DNA of 64,000 bases from DAXETY01 sp051155755 (lineage in GTDB: Bacteria > Desulfobacterota > Desulfobacteria > Desulfobacterales > SG8-13), in contig DAXETY010000023.1 in the NCBI GenBank assembly GCA_051155755.1, positions 1 through 64,000 on the forward strand, in the 5' to 3' direction. How positions within the stretch are numbered: position 1 is the first letter of the stretch; each line of letters begins with the position of its first letter. Below the pieces are notes generated by a model. The model did not search any database and was not told where the DNA came from. It worked only from the letters and a program-made list of their open reading frames with translations. Below are positions 1 to 9,313 of the stretch, one piece after another. The position numbers were made by a program, and so were the translations under genes.

Positions 1-111
1 CCATGTAGCATGTAGACCGCAGAAGTCCGGGGAGCGGTGGCTGTCTGCTCGCAAGCATGCGGATTTTTTCGCCCGGATGTTCGGAAATACCGGCTTTACC
101 CCATTTCGAGC

Positions 112-150
112 TTGGTCACGTTGTTTTAATGAACTATGATAACGTTATCA
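112..150 (+). promoter_or_regulatory. Sigma-70-type promoter overlapped by a LacI/GalR-type palindromic operator
   Basis: TTGGTC (112-117), a 17-base spacer and TATGAT (135-140) form a good sigma-70 promoter about 40 bases before the first gene. The -10 lies partly in a perfect 14-bp palindrome, TGATAACGTTATCA (137-150), with the central CG and TGNNANCGNTNNCA layout of LacI/GalR/CcpA-family operators. A repressor bound here would block the promoter of the glucan/trehalose operon. The regulator is not encoded in the window. Confidence 0.6.
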
Positions 151-178
151 GCCGGGTTTGTTCAAGAGAGATAAATAA

Positions 179-859
179 TTGACTCAACACTTGGGAGAGT
201 ATGCCGTGCCCGATCCGTTTGCCGTCACAGATTGTGCGTTGATCGCCATTGCCACCGGCGAAAAAGCCCACAATCTGCGGGAGCTGCTCAGTCGCCTCAT
301 TCACACCGAAGACCAGGAAATCCTTTACTACCATTTCTGGGGGGGGCTGCTGCGACCGCACTTCGTCGATCCGGAGTATCCCAACGATTTTGCGGCCTGG
401 GCCTACCACGATCTGCATGACCGCCGCCTGGCCGAAAAACTGGCCATCCTGCACCCCGGCCGACACGGTTCCATGGAGCGCCTCCGCCGGCAGATGATCG
501 ACGTGATTGAAGACCGCCTGGACGAGGACGTACTGGCCGGCCGCATCGAAGCCGAACACCCCTTTTTCTTCCTGCGATCCCAGATCGTGGTCTTCGACAC
601 CGGCATCCGGGTGGAGCGTCCCGAAAACCTGGCCGATGTGATTCCGGCACTGTCGGCCAGCAGCATCTTCTATCACCTGATCGACGCCCACCGGCGCACG
701 GCGTCCGGAGAAAACGACTTTTCCGAATGGATGCAGTCCTTCGACAACCACTACCGGCAAGTGGCCGCAAAGATATCCGCCATCGATCTTTCGTTTCACA
801 GCCTGACGGAGCTGCGGGAGATCCTGTCCCATATCTTTCGCGAAAACTTTGCCGCCTGA
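179..859 (+). CDS. DUF5752 family protein, glucan/trehalose operon
   Basis: This is a 226-residue soluble protein with no signal peptide or membrane segment. I recognise it as DUF5752, a family of unknown function usually found next to a trehalose-synthase-type glycosyltransferase, as here. It begins at a TTG preceded by AGAGAG at a suitable distance; the alternative is ATG at 201. It is the first gene after the promoter at 112-140, and the glycosyltransferase follows after 44 bases. Conserved-looking stretches are the HFWGGLLRPHF segment near residue 52 and the central acidic-basic helix. Location suggests an accessory or regulatory role in alpha-glucan or trehalose metabolism, but the sequence does not show one. 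Confidence 0.8.
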   Translation: MTQHLGEYAVPDPFAVTDCALIAIATGEKAHNLRELLSRLIHTEDQEILYYHFWGGLLRPHFVDPEYPNDFAAWAYHDLHDRRLAEKLAILHPGRHGSMERLRRQMIDVIEDRLDEDVLAGRIEAEHPFFFLRSQIVVFDTGIRVERPENLADVIPALSASSIFYHLIDAHRRTASGENDFSEWMQSFDNHYRQVAAKISAIDLSFHSLTELREILSHIFRENFAA

Positions 860-903
860 TCTCAGTGAATGCCAATGCCCAAAGATCGCCGGAGAAGACA
901 CCC

Positions 904-2142
904 ATGACGGATATGCTAAACGAATATGCCGCTCTGGTCGGCGAAGACGTCATTCATCATTTGCACCAGCTGGCCCGGCCCCTGAAGGGAATGAAGGTGG
1001 TGCACGTCAATTCCACCCGGGAAGGCGGCGGTGTGGCCGAAATCCTGCACCGCATGATCCCCATGAAACGGGAGCTCGGTATCGATGCCGTCTGGGAGGT
1101 GATCACCGGGGACACCGCCTTTTACCAGTGCACGAAAATGATGCACAACACGCTGCAGGGCAACCGGGCCGACATCGCCGAAGACCTTCTGAATCACTTT
1201 GAATCCGTCAACGCCGAAAATTACGAGCGGCTTGCAGACATCCTGTCCGACGCCGACGTGGTGTTCATCCACGACCCCCAGCCGGCGCCTTTGCTCAAGT
1301 TGTGCCGTGAGCGACGGGGCAAGTGGATCTGGCGCTGCCACATCGACGTCAGCCATCCCTACCGCCCGGTATGGAAATACATGCGCCGGTTCGTCGAAGC
1401 TTACGATGCCAGTGTTTTTTCCCTGTCGATGTTCGCCCAGCCCATGTCCCATACCATCTACCTGGTACCGCCCAGCATCGATCCCTTCAGTGACAAAAAC
1501 ATCGAGCTGGAAGAGTCAGAAATCCGTGAAACCGCCCGTCTGTATGGCATCGATATGCAACGGCCGATCATCTCGCAGGTATCGCGTTTCGATCGCTTCA
1601 AAGATCCGGTGGGCGTGATACAGGCCTACCGCATCGCGCGATCCTTCGGCCCTTCCCTGCAGGTGGTGCTGGCCGGCGGCACGGCCACCGACGACCCAGA
1701 GGGCGAGGAAGTCCTGGCCGAAGTCAACGCAGCCGCCGACAACGATCCCGACGTCCACGTCCTGATGCTGCCCCCGGATGCGCACCGCGTCATAAATGCC
1801 ATCCAACGCATGTCGGACATCGTTCTGCAAAAATCCCTGCGGGAAGGATTCGGTTTAACGGTCACCGAAGCCATGTGGAAAAGCCGCCCGGTCATCGGCG
1901 GCGACACAGGGGGCATCCGTCTGCAGATCGTCAATCACCATACCGGTTTTCGGGTCAACTCCCCCGAAGGTGCGGCACTTCGAATCCGCTACCTGTTGCA
2001 GCACCGCAACCGCCTGCTCGAAATGGGCAAAAAAGCCCGGAACTTCGTCCTGGAAAATTACCTGCTGACGCGTCACCTGCGCGAGTATCTCACGCTGATG
2101 GTGGCCACCGTTCGGGGCGCCCGCGACCGCATCGAGGTGTAA
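904..2142 (+). CDS. treT: TreT-like trehalose-synthesising glycosyltransferase (GT4)
   Basis: This 412-residue cytoplasmic retaining glycosyltransferase has the GT-B fold. The N-terminal half carries the VNSTREGGGVAEIL glycine-rich acceptor-side loop. The C-terminal half carries EGFGLTVTEAMWKSRPVIGG, the E-x7-E signature of GT4 nucleotide-sugar binding. TreT enzymes make trehalose from NDP-glucose and glucose, reversibly. The reading frame stays open upstream to 727, but ATG 904 is chosen because GGAGAAG (891-897) sits six bases before it and upstream codons overlap the preceding gene. It is followed three bases later by treZ, so trehalose formation and glucan trimming are co-transcribed. The family is clear; the exact donor and acceptor are inferred. 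Confidence 0.82.
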   Translation: MTDMLNEYAALVGEDVIHHLHQLARPLKGMKVVHVNSTREGGGVAEILHRMIPMKRELGIDAVWEVITGDTAFYQCTKMMHNTLQGNRADIAEDLLNHFESVNAENYERLADILSDADVVFIHDPQPAPLLKLCRERRGKWIWRCHIDVSHPYRPVWKYMRRFVEAYDASVFSLSMFAQPMSHTIYLVPPSIDPFSDKNIELEESEIRETARLYGIDMQRPIISQVSRFDRFKDPVGVIQAYRIARSFGPSLQVVLAGGTATDDPEGEEVLAEVNAAADNDPDVHVLMLPPDAHRVINAIQRMSDIVLQKSLREGFGLTVTEAMWKSRPVIGGDTGGIRLQIVNHHTGFRVNSPEGAALRIRYLLQHRNRLLEMGKKARNFVLENYLLTRHLREYLTLMVATVRGARDRIEV

Positions 2143-2145
2143 TCC

Positions 2146-4050
2146 ATGTCCGCTTCCGCATCATTGTCAACGCCTGTGAACCCATCCGGCCAACCACAGC
2201 TGGGTGCTGCCGACCTGGGTCACGGACGCACCCGCTTCCGGGTCTGGGCCCCGTTCGCCGAAGAGGTGGAACTGCACATCGTCGCACCGGACGAACACCG
2301 AATGCCGATGGAAAAAAGGCCGCAGGGATACTTTCAAACCGAGGTGGCGTCGATCGCGCCGTCGTCGCGCTATCTGTACCGTCTGTTTAATCGAAAGGGC
2401 GAACCGCTGGTGCGTCCCGACCCGGCATCGCGTTATCAGCCGGAGGGGGTGCACGGTCCGTCGCAGGTCGTCGCTGCCGATTTCCCCTGGGAGGACGCCG
2501 GCTGGTTCGGCCGACCGCTCAGCGAATACGTGATTTACGAACTGCACGTGGGCACCTACACCCACCCGGGCACCTTCGATGCCGTAATCGAGCACCTGCC
2601 GGCGCTCGGGGAGCTGGGCGTCACCGCCATCGAACTGATGCCGGTGGCCCAGTTTCCCGGCACGCGCAACTGGGGCTATGACGGGGTCTATCCATTTGCC
2701 GTTCAGGATTCATACGGCGGTCCGGCCGGATTGAAACGACTGGTCAATGCCTGCCACCAGCGCGGTCTGGCGGTGGTGCTCGACGTGGTTTACAACCACC
2801 TGGGACCGGAAGGAAACTATCTGCGGGATTTCGGACCTTATTTTACCGATTTCTACCAGACGCCCTGGGGGGAAGCGATCAATTTCGACGGCCCGCACAG
2901 CGATGAGGTCCGTCGTTACTTTATCGAAAATGCCCTGCAGTGGATTTCCGAATTTCACATCGACGCCCTGCGGCTGGATGCCGTTCACGCCATCCTGGAT
3001 TTTTCGGCCCGCCCGTTCCTGGAGGTGCTCGCCCGTGCAGTGCATCAAAGGGCCGAGACGCTGAATCGACGCATTCACCTGATCGCCGAAAGCGCTTTGA
3101 ACGACACCCGCGTGGTTCGTCCCCGGGAGCTGGGCGGCTTTGCGCTGGATGCCCAGTGGAACGACGATTTTCATCACTGCGTACACACCCTGCTGACCGG
3201 AGAGCGCAGTGGCTACTACAAAGACTACGGCGGCCTGGAAGATCTGGCCGTCGCCTGGGAGGAAGGCTTTGTCTATTCGGGGCGGTATTCCGCGTTTCGA
3301 CAGCGCGCCCACGGTAATTCGTCGCGCAACGTACCGGCCCGACAACTGGTGGTCTGCAACCAGAACCACGACCAGGTCGGCAACCGTTTGCAGGGCGAAC
3401 GCCTGGGTCAACAGGTTTCGTTCGAGAAGCAAAAATTGGCCGCCGCCCTGGTGCTGCTGTCTCCATTCATTCCGCTGATCTTCATGGGCGAGGAATACGG
3501 CGAAACCGCCCCTTTCCAGTATTTCGTCAGCCATGGGGACCCGGAGCTGGTCCAGGCGGTGCGAGAGGGACGCAGGCGCGAATTCGCCGCCTTCGAATGG
3601 GCCCAGGAACCGCCCGACCCCCAGGACGAGCAAACCTTCGGTCGCTCGCAATTAAACCATCATCTGCACCGCGAGGGCAGGCACCGTGTGCTGTACGATT
3701 TTTACCGGGAGCTGCTGCGGCTGCGCTCCGGTCTGGCACCGCTGGCCAATCCGAGCAAAAAATCGATGACCGTCACGGCCGACCGTCTGCAGAACCTGCT
3801 GCAGGTGCGTCGATGGCATCGGGACGAATCGGCCTGTTTGATTTTTTACTTTCACGATGAACCGGCTTCGATCCGAATCCTTGTACCCGAAGGCGATTGG
3901 CACCGGGAACTCGACTCCGGAGAACCTCGCTGGGACGGACCGGGAAGCAGGATCCCCGAACTTCTGCACGCCACCGGTGCGGTGGAGCTCACCCCGGCGC
4001 CCTGGAGCGTGATCGTTTTCCGGCGGCAGGTTCCGGGGCGGAAACCATGA
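2146..4050 (+). CDS. treZ: Malto-oligosyltrehalose trehalohydrolase
   Basis: This 634-residue GH13 enzyme cuts trehalose from the end of malto-oligosyltrehalose made by TreY. An N-terminal immunoglobulin-like domain (GHGRTRFRVWAPFAEEVELH, about residues 25-45) precedes the (beta/alpha)8 barrel. The barrel shows DVVYNHLGPEGNY, the nucleophile region DALRLDAVHAI (Asp278), the acid/base region LIAESALND (Glu315) and NQNHDQVGNR for the third carboxylate. Length is in the usual 560-640 range. It lies three bases after the glycosyltransferase and two genes before treY. Only the GH57 gene separates the TreYZ pair, which is unusual. The identification is secure. Confidence 0.95.
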   Translation: MSASASLSTPVNPSGQPQLGAADLGHGRTRFRVWAPFAEEVELHIVAPDEHRMPMEKRPQGYFQTEVASIAPSSRYLYRLFNRKGEPLVRPDPASRYQPEGVHGPSQVVAADFPWEDAGWFGRPLSEYVIYELHVGTYTHPGTFDAVIEHLPALGELGVTAIELMPVAQFPGTRNWGYDGVYPFAVQDSYGGPAGLKRLVNACHQRGLAVVLDVVYNHLGPEGNYLRDFGPYFTDFYQTPWGEAINFDGPHSDEVRRYFIENALQWISEFHIDALRLDAVHAILDFSARPFLEVLARAVHQRAETLNRRIHLIAESALNDTRVVRPRELGGFALDAQWNDDFHHCVHTLLTGERSGYYKDYGGLEDLAVAWEEGFVYSGRYSAFRQRAHGNSSRNVPARQLVVCNQNHDQVGNRLQGERLGQQVSFEKQKLAAALVLLSPFIPLIFMGEEYGETAPFQYFVSHGDPELVQAVREGRRREFAAFEWAQEPPDPQDEQTFGRSQLNHHLHREGRHRVLYDFYRELLRLRSGLAPLANPSKKSMTVTADRLQNLLQVRRWHRDESACLIFYFHDEPASIRILVPEGDWHRELDSGEPRWDGPGSRIPELLHATGAVELTPAPWSVIVFRRQVPGRKP

Positions 4051-4077
4051 AAAAACGATGATCTCGAGGAAATTCTC

Positions 4078-6504
4078 ATGACCGAACATCACGTGTGCAT
4101 CCACGGGCACTTTTACCAGCCGCCCCGCGAAAATCCATGGCTGGAGGAAATCGAAACCCAGGATTCCGCCCACCCCTACCATGACTGGAACGCCCGTATC
4201 ACGGCCGAATGCTACGCCCGCAACGCGGCGGCCCGCATTCTGGATGACAAAGGACGGATCGACCGGATCGTCAACAATTATGCCCGCATGAGCTTTAATT
4301 TCGGCCCTACGCTGCTGAGCTGGATGGCGGCCAACGCCGGCGAGGTATATGCCGCCATTCTCGAAGCCGATGCCGCCAGCCGTGAACGCTTTTCGGGCCA
4401 CGGCTCTGCGATTTCCCAGGCTTATAACCACATGATCCTGCCGCTTGCCAACGAAGCCGACCGATACACTCAGATTCTTTGGGGCATCCGCGATTTCGAG
4501 TACCGCTTCGGCCGGCGTCCGGAAGGCATGTGGCTGCCGGAGGCGGCCGTGGACCCGCGGTCTCTGGAAATCATGGCCGAGCTGGGGCTGCGATTCACGA
4601 TCCTGAGTCCTTACCAGGCCGAGCGGGTGCGGCCGATCGGCGTCGAACAATGGTCGGAAGTCGGCGACGGCTCCGTCGACCCGCGCATGCCCTACCTGCA
4701 GCGGCTGCCCAACGACCGCAGCATCGCGATTTTTTTCTACGACGGGCCCATTTCCCGCGACGTGGCATTCGACGGATTGTTGAACAACGGAGAAGCCCTG
4801 GCCGGCCGCCTGATCGATGCCTTCGAGGCAGACCGCGAGGACAGCCAGCTGGTGCACATCGCCACCGACGGCGAGACCTTCGGTCATCACCACCGCTACG
4901 GCGACATGGCACTGGCCTATGCCCTGGAGCAGATCGAATCCGGTGACGCGGCCCGACTGACCAATTACGGAGAATTTCTGGAAAAACACCCGCCGACCTG
5001 GGAAGTGGCGATCAAGGAGAACACCGCCTGGAGCTGCGCCCACGGCGTTGAGCGCTGGAAAAGCGATTGCGGCTGCAATTCCGGCCAGCGCCTGGAGTGG
5101 AACCAGGCCTGGCGGGAGCCCCTGCGCAACGCGCTGGACTGGTTGCGGGACGCCCTGGCGGAAGTCTACCAGAAAAAAGCCGGGGCGCTGCTCGATGATC
5201 CCTGGCAGGCACGCAATGACTACATCGATGTCATCCTGGACCGATCTGTCGAAAACATCCAGCACTTTCTGGACCGGCATGCAACCGCTTCCCTGGACGA
5301 TCCAAAACGCACTCAGGTGCTGAAACTTTTAGAAATACAGCGCCAGGCCATGCTGATGTACACCAGCTGCGGCTGGTTTTTCGACGAGCTTTCGGGGATC
5401 GAAACCGTGCAGGTCATCCAATATGCCGGACGCGCCGTGCAGCTGGTCAACGATCTGAGCGACGATGCCATCGAAGCGACTTTTCTCGGGAAGCTGGCGG
5501 CGGCCAAGAGCAACATTGCCAAACACAAAAACGGCCGCCACATCTACGAGAAATGGGTGAAGCCCGCCAGCGTGGATCTGGCCAAAGTCGGAGCCCATTA
5601 TGCCATCAGCTCCCTTTTCGAAGACTATCCCGAAGCGGTATCCATTTTTTGTTATGCGATCAAAAATCTCGACCATCACAGTGCCGAGGCCGGCAAGGCC
5701 AAGGTCGCCGTCGGCTGCGCGCAGGTCACCTCGCGAATTACCCGGGAAGCGGCCCGGTTCCACTATGCCGTTCTGCACATGGGAGACCACAATATCAGCT
5801 GCGGCATCCGCAAGCTGACCGAAAAGCGCTATCGCCGCATGGGCGAAGAGGTACTGGGCATCTTCGATAAAAGTGATTTTCCCGGGATTTTCCAGAGCTT
5901 CGGCAATTACTTCGACGGATCGCTGTATTCTTTGATCTCCCTGTTTCGCGACGAACAGCGCAAAGTGCTGGAGACCATCCTGGAGACCACCACGGCCGAC
6001 GCCCTGACCATGTACCGCCAGCTCTACGACAACCACGTGACGCTGCTGCGCTTCATCAACGACTCCAGCAGCCAGATTCCCAAATCCCTCTACATGGCCG
6101 GAGACATCGTGATCAACAACGACCTGAAGGTCGAGTTCGGGCGCGAGCATCTCGAACACGACACCGTGCGGACTCTGATTAACGATGCCGAACGGGCCGG
6201 CATTGCGCTGGACGCCGAAACGCTTGAATTTGCGCTGCGCCAGCACCTGGAACGGCTGGCCCGGGAACTTCAGGCCGAACCCGAAAATCTCGGGTTGCTG
6301 GAACGTTTGATCCAGGCCGTGGACCTGGCCTGGGAGCTGCCCTTTTCCGTCCGCTTTCAACAGGTCCAGAACATTTTATACCAACTGCGTCAACATCCCT
6401 ATCCCGAATATCGGGAAAAAACCGAGCAGGGCGACGAAGAAGCCCGTACCTGGGCCGAAAGCTTTCGTGCCCTGGCCGAAAAACTGACCATTGGAATCGA
6501 ATGA
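4078..6504 (+). CDS. GH57 glycoside hydrolase with DUF3536 domain
   Basis: This 808-residue cytoplasmic protein opens with CIHGHFYQPPRENPWLE, the first conserved motif of family 57 glycoside hydrolases. The catalytic half (to about residue 330) also contains GMWLPEAAVD and ATDGETFGHHHRYGD. The rest (about 340-808) is the DUF3536-type helical region, rich in acidic residues. GH57 members are amylases, branching enzymes or glucanotransferases acting on alpha-glucans; the DUF3536 subgroup has no biochemical assignment that I know of. Its position between treZ and treY, with 27 bases before it and one base after it, implies action on the same linear or branched glucan. Its reaction is unassigned. 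Confidence 0.88.
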   Translation: MTEHHVCIHGHFYQPPRENPWLEEIETQDSAHPYHDWNARITAECYARNAAARILDDKGRIDRIVNNYARMSFNFGPTLLSWMAANAGEVYAAILEADAASRERFSGHGSAISQAYNHMILPLANEADRYTQILWGIRDFEYRFGRRPEGMWLPEAAVDPRSLEIMAELGLRFTILSPYQAERVRPIGVEQWSEVGDGSVDPRMPYLQRLPNDRSIAIFFYDGPISRDVAFDGLLNNGEALAGRLIDAFEADREDSQLVHIATDGETFGHHHRYGDMALAYALEQIESGDAARLTNYGEFLEKHPPTWEVAIKENTAWSCAHGVERWKSDCGCNSGQRLEWNQAWREPLRNALDWLRDALAEVYQKKAGALLDDPWQARNDYIDVILDRSVENIQHFLDRHATASLDDPKRTQVLKLLEIQRQAMLMYTSCGWFFDELSGIETVQVIQYAGRAVQLVNDLSDDAIEATFLGKLAAAKSNIAKHKNGRHIYEKWVKPASVDLAKVGAHYAISSLFEDYPEAVSIFCYAIKNLDHHSAEAGKAKVAVGCAQVTSRITREAARFHYAVLHMGDHNISCGIRKLTEKRYRRMGEEVLGIFDKSDFPGIFQSFGNYFDGSLYSLISLFRDEQRKVLETILETTTADALTMYRQLYDNHVTLLRFINDSSSQIPKSLYMAGDIVINNDLKVEFGREHLEHDTVRTLINDAERAGIALDAETLEFALRQHLERLARELQAEPENLGLLERLIQAVDLAWELPFSVRFQQVQNILYQLRQHPYPEYREKTEQGDEEARTWAESFRALAEKLTIGIE

Positions 6505-6505
6505 C

Positions 6506-9313
6506 ATGCAGATTCCCATCGCCACCTATCGCATCCAGTTGAACCCGGATTTCGGGTTTCATGAAACCGCCGCGATGGTCGATTATCTCCACGAACTCGG
6601 CATCTCGCACCTGTATGCATCGCCGATTTTCCAATCCCGGTCCGGCAGCCGGCACGGCTACGACGGCGTGGATCCGAACCGGATCGATCCGGAACTGGGT
6701 TCGATCGCGGACTGGAACGAACTGGTCGGCGCGGTGCGGAACCGCGGAATGGGCTGGCTGCAGGACATCGTGCCCAATCACCTGGCCTTCGACAGTGCCA
6801 ACCAAATGTTGATGGATGTGCTGGAAAACGGGCCCGATTCCGAGTACCGCCATTTTTTCGACATCGATTGGGACCATCCCGACCCGGGACTTTCCCAGCG
6901 CCTGCTGGTCCCGGTCCTCGGTGCCCGCTACCCGCACTGCATCGAGAACGGAGAAATTAAACTGGGCTATGACCGGGAGGGATTTTTCGCGGCCTATTAT
7001 AATCACCGCTGGCCGCTGAAAATCGAAACCTATCTGGAGCTGCTCCGACAGGGGATCGACGGCATCGAGGACGGCAGCACCGACAGGCTGCCGGCCCGCA
7101 GCATCCTGGAAAAAGAGATTTTCGGCGACCTGCGAAGCCTGGCCGCGGTCCGGAATCGCTCCCGACGCCGGGAGCGGGTGGCCCGGGTCAAAAAGAACCT
7201 GTGGAATCTGTACCGCCAGGAGCCGGTGCGACAGTGCATCGATGCCATCCTGCGCCAAATCAACGGGGAGAAGGGGGCACCGGAAAGCTTCGACGGGCTG
7301 GAAAGAATTCTCGGCCGGCAGATCTTCCGTCCTGCTTTCTGGAGAATCGCCTTCGGGGAGATCAACTATCGCCGGTTTTTCGACATCAACGATTTGATCT
7401 GCCTGCGCCAGGAAGATCGCACCGTCTTCGAACACACCCATCGCCTTCTGGATCGACTGGTCGCCGATCACATTATCGACGGCGTACGGGTCGATCACAT
7501 CGACGGGCTGTCCGATCCGGCCGGATACCTCTCCGACCTGCGGCATCTGCTGGGACCGGAAGTGTTCATCGCGGTGGAAAAGATCCTGGCGGCCGAAGAA
7601 ACGCTTCCGGAAACATGGCCGGTGCAGGGCACCACCGGGTATGAATTCGGGGCCGTGGTCAACGGCCTGTTCGTCATGTCGGAAAACGCCGAAGCCTTTT
7701 CGGCGCTCTACGGACGCTTCAGCGGCTTCGAGCCGTCCTGGGAGCAGGCAGTCTGCGACGGCAAGCGCCTGATCCTGCAGTCCGAAATGGCCGGTGAGCT
7801 GGACAACCTGGTATCCCGGATCAAGGCGGCGGCGGCGCGGATGCGTTCCGGCCGGGATTTGACCACCCGGAACCTGAAAGCGGCCCTGGCGGAAATCCTG
7901 GTGCGGCTTCCGGTCTATCGCACCTACCTGGGGGCAACACAGGCCCGGGACGCGGATCGAACCTATCTGAAAACAGCAACCGAACTGGCGGTCCTGAACC
8001 GCCCGGGGCTGCGGGCCGAGATCACTTTTCTGCAGCGTTACCTAACCGGTATGTGCCGGGAACGGGCGGATGCAGAGGCCTGCGAATCATCGCAGCTGCG
8101 CCGGCAGGTACTGCGACGGTTTGAGCAGCTGTCGGCCCCATTGATGGCAAAGGGCTGCGAAGACACGGCCCTGTACGTGTACAATCGACTGTTGTCCTTG
8201 AACGAAGTAGGCGCCGAACCCGGCTGCTTCGGCTACGGGGCGGACGAATTTCAAAGTTTCATGCAGCAGCGCGCCCGAAATCGGCCGCTGTCCATGAACA
8301 ACACCGCCACCCACGACTCCAAGCGCGGCGAAGACGTTCGGGCCCGGCTCAACGTCCTGTCGGAAATCCCGCAGCTTTGGGAAGACAACCTTCGACAGTG
8401 GCACGACCTGAACCGCAATCGCCGCCGGCTGCACCACGACGCGGTGGTGCCGGACAAAAACGAAGAGTATTTTCTCTATCAGACCCTGATCGGCGCCTGG
8501 CCCGCCGACGGCCGCATCACCGCGTCTTTTCTCGAACGTATGCGCAACTACCTGCGCAAAGCCGCCCGGGAGGCCAAGGTGCACACCTCCTGGCTGGACC
8601 CGGACGAAACCTACGAGTCGCTGCTGCTCGACTTCCTGGAAAACATCCTGGCGCCCTCCCCGCAAAACCGATTCCGGGAGGCGTTGGATGTCTTTGCCCG
8701 CAGAATCGCTTTCTACGGATTTTTCAACTCCCTGGCCCAGACGCTGATCAAGGTCACCGCGCCGGGAATACCGGATTTTTATCAGGGCAGCGAGCTGCTG
8801 GAATGCAGCCTCGTCGATCCGGACAACCGACGCCCGGTGGACTTCGCTTTCCGGCGCGAACTGCTGGCGGAGTGGAGTCAACATCCATCGGATGCACACG
8901 CTCGCCTTTCACGCCTGCTGGAAATCCCGGACTATGACCGCATCAAGTTTTTCATCGTCAGGCAGGCCCTGGCGATTCGCCGCGACCTGGCAGCACTGTT
9001 CGAGAAAGGCCGCTATCTGCCCCTGCAAAGCCGCGGGCCGTGCCGCCGCAGTGTTGTGGCGTTCGCTCGCCGGCGTGACAGGCAATGGTGTATTACCGTC
9101 GTTTCCCGGTTTCTGACTTCCGTCGTCGACGCCGACCGGCTTCCGCTGGGTGCAGCCGTGTGGCGGGACACGAAAGTGCAGTTGCCCGAGAACGCCCCCG
9201 ACAAATGGCGGAACCGGCTTACCGACCGGCAAATCTTCGCCGATGGAGCCATAACGGTGGCCGAAATCTTCGATTGTCTGCCGGTGGCCGTTTTGACAGG
9301 AGAGAACCCATGA
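6506..9313 (+). CDS. treY: Malto-oligosyltrehalose synthase
   Basis: This 935-residue GH13_26 enzyme turns the reducing-end alpha-1,4 bond of a maltodextrin into alpha-1,1, making maltooligosyltrehalose for TreZ. The start matches the family: MQIPIATYRIQLNPDFGF, then YASPIFQSRSGSRHGYDG. The nucleophile region is IIDGVRVDHIDGL (Asp330), the acid/base is Glu358 in VFIAVEKIL, and the family's long insertions follow before PDFYQGSELLECSLVDPDNRR. ATG 6506 is preferred over TTG 6491, which lies inside the preceding gene. The stop overlaps the malQ start by four bases (ATGA), so the two are translationally coupled. The length is slightly above the typical 700-850 residues. Confidence 0.95.
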   Translation: MQIPIATYRIQLNPDFGFHETAAMVDYLHELGISHLYASPIFQSRSGSRHGYDGVDPNRIDPELGSIADWNELVGAVRNRGMGWLQDIVPNHLAFDSANQMLMDVLENGPDSEYRHFFDIDWDHPDPGLSQRLLVPVLGARYPHCIENGEIKLGYDREGFFAAYYNHRWPLKIETYLELLRQGIDGIEDGSTDRLPARSILEKEIFGDLRSLAAVRNRSRRRERVARVKKNLWNLYRQEPVRQCIDAILRQINGEKGAPESFDGLERILGRQIFRPAFWRIAFGEINYRRFFDINDLICLRQEDRTVFEHTHRLLDRLVADHIIDGVRVDHIDGLSDPAGYLSDLRHLLGPEVFIAVEKILAAEETLPETWPVQGTTGYEFGAVVNGLFVMSENAEAFSALYGRFSGFEPSWEQAVCDGKRLILQSEMAGELDNLVSRIKAAAARMRSGRDLTTRNLKAALAEILVRLPVYRTYLGATQARDADRTYLKTATELAVLNRPGLRAEITFLQRYLTGMCRERADAEACESSQLRRQVLRRFEQLSAPLMAKGCEDTALYVYNRLLSLNEVGAEPGCFGYGADEFQSFMQQRARNRPLSMNNTATHDSKRGEDVRARLNVLSEIPQLWEDNLRQWHDLNRNRRRLHHDAVVPDKNEEYFLYQTLIGAWPADGRITASFLERMRNYLRKAAREAKVHTSWLDPDETYESLLLDFLENILAPSPQNRFREALDVFARRIAFYGFFNSLAQTLIKVTAPGIPDFYQGSELLECSLVDPDNRRPVDFAFRRELLAEWSQHPSDAHARLSRLLEIPDYDRIKFFIVRQALAIRRDLAALFEKGRYLPLQSRGPCRRSVVAFARRRDRQWCITVVSRFLTSVVDADRLPLGAAVWRDTKVQLPENAPDKWRNRLTDRQIFADGAITVAEIFDCLPVAVLTGENP

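Noticed and set aside
3652..5280. Long - strand open frame (542 codons) opposite treZ and the GH57 gene
   Set aside because: It lies opposite two clear enzymes, spans their junction and has no family resemblance; long antisense frames are expected in GC-rich coding DNA.
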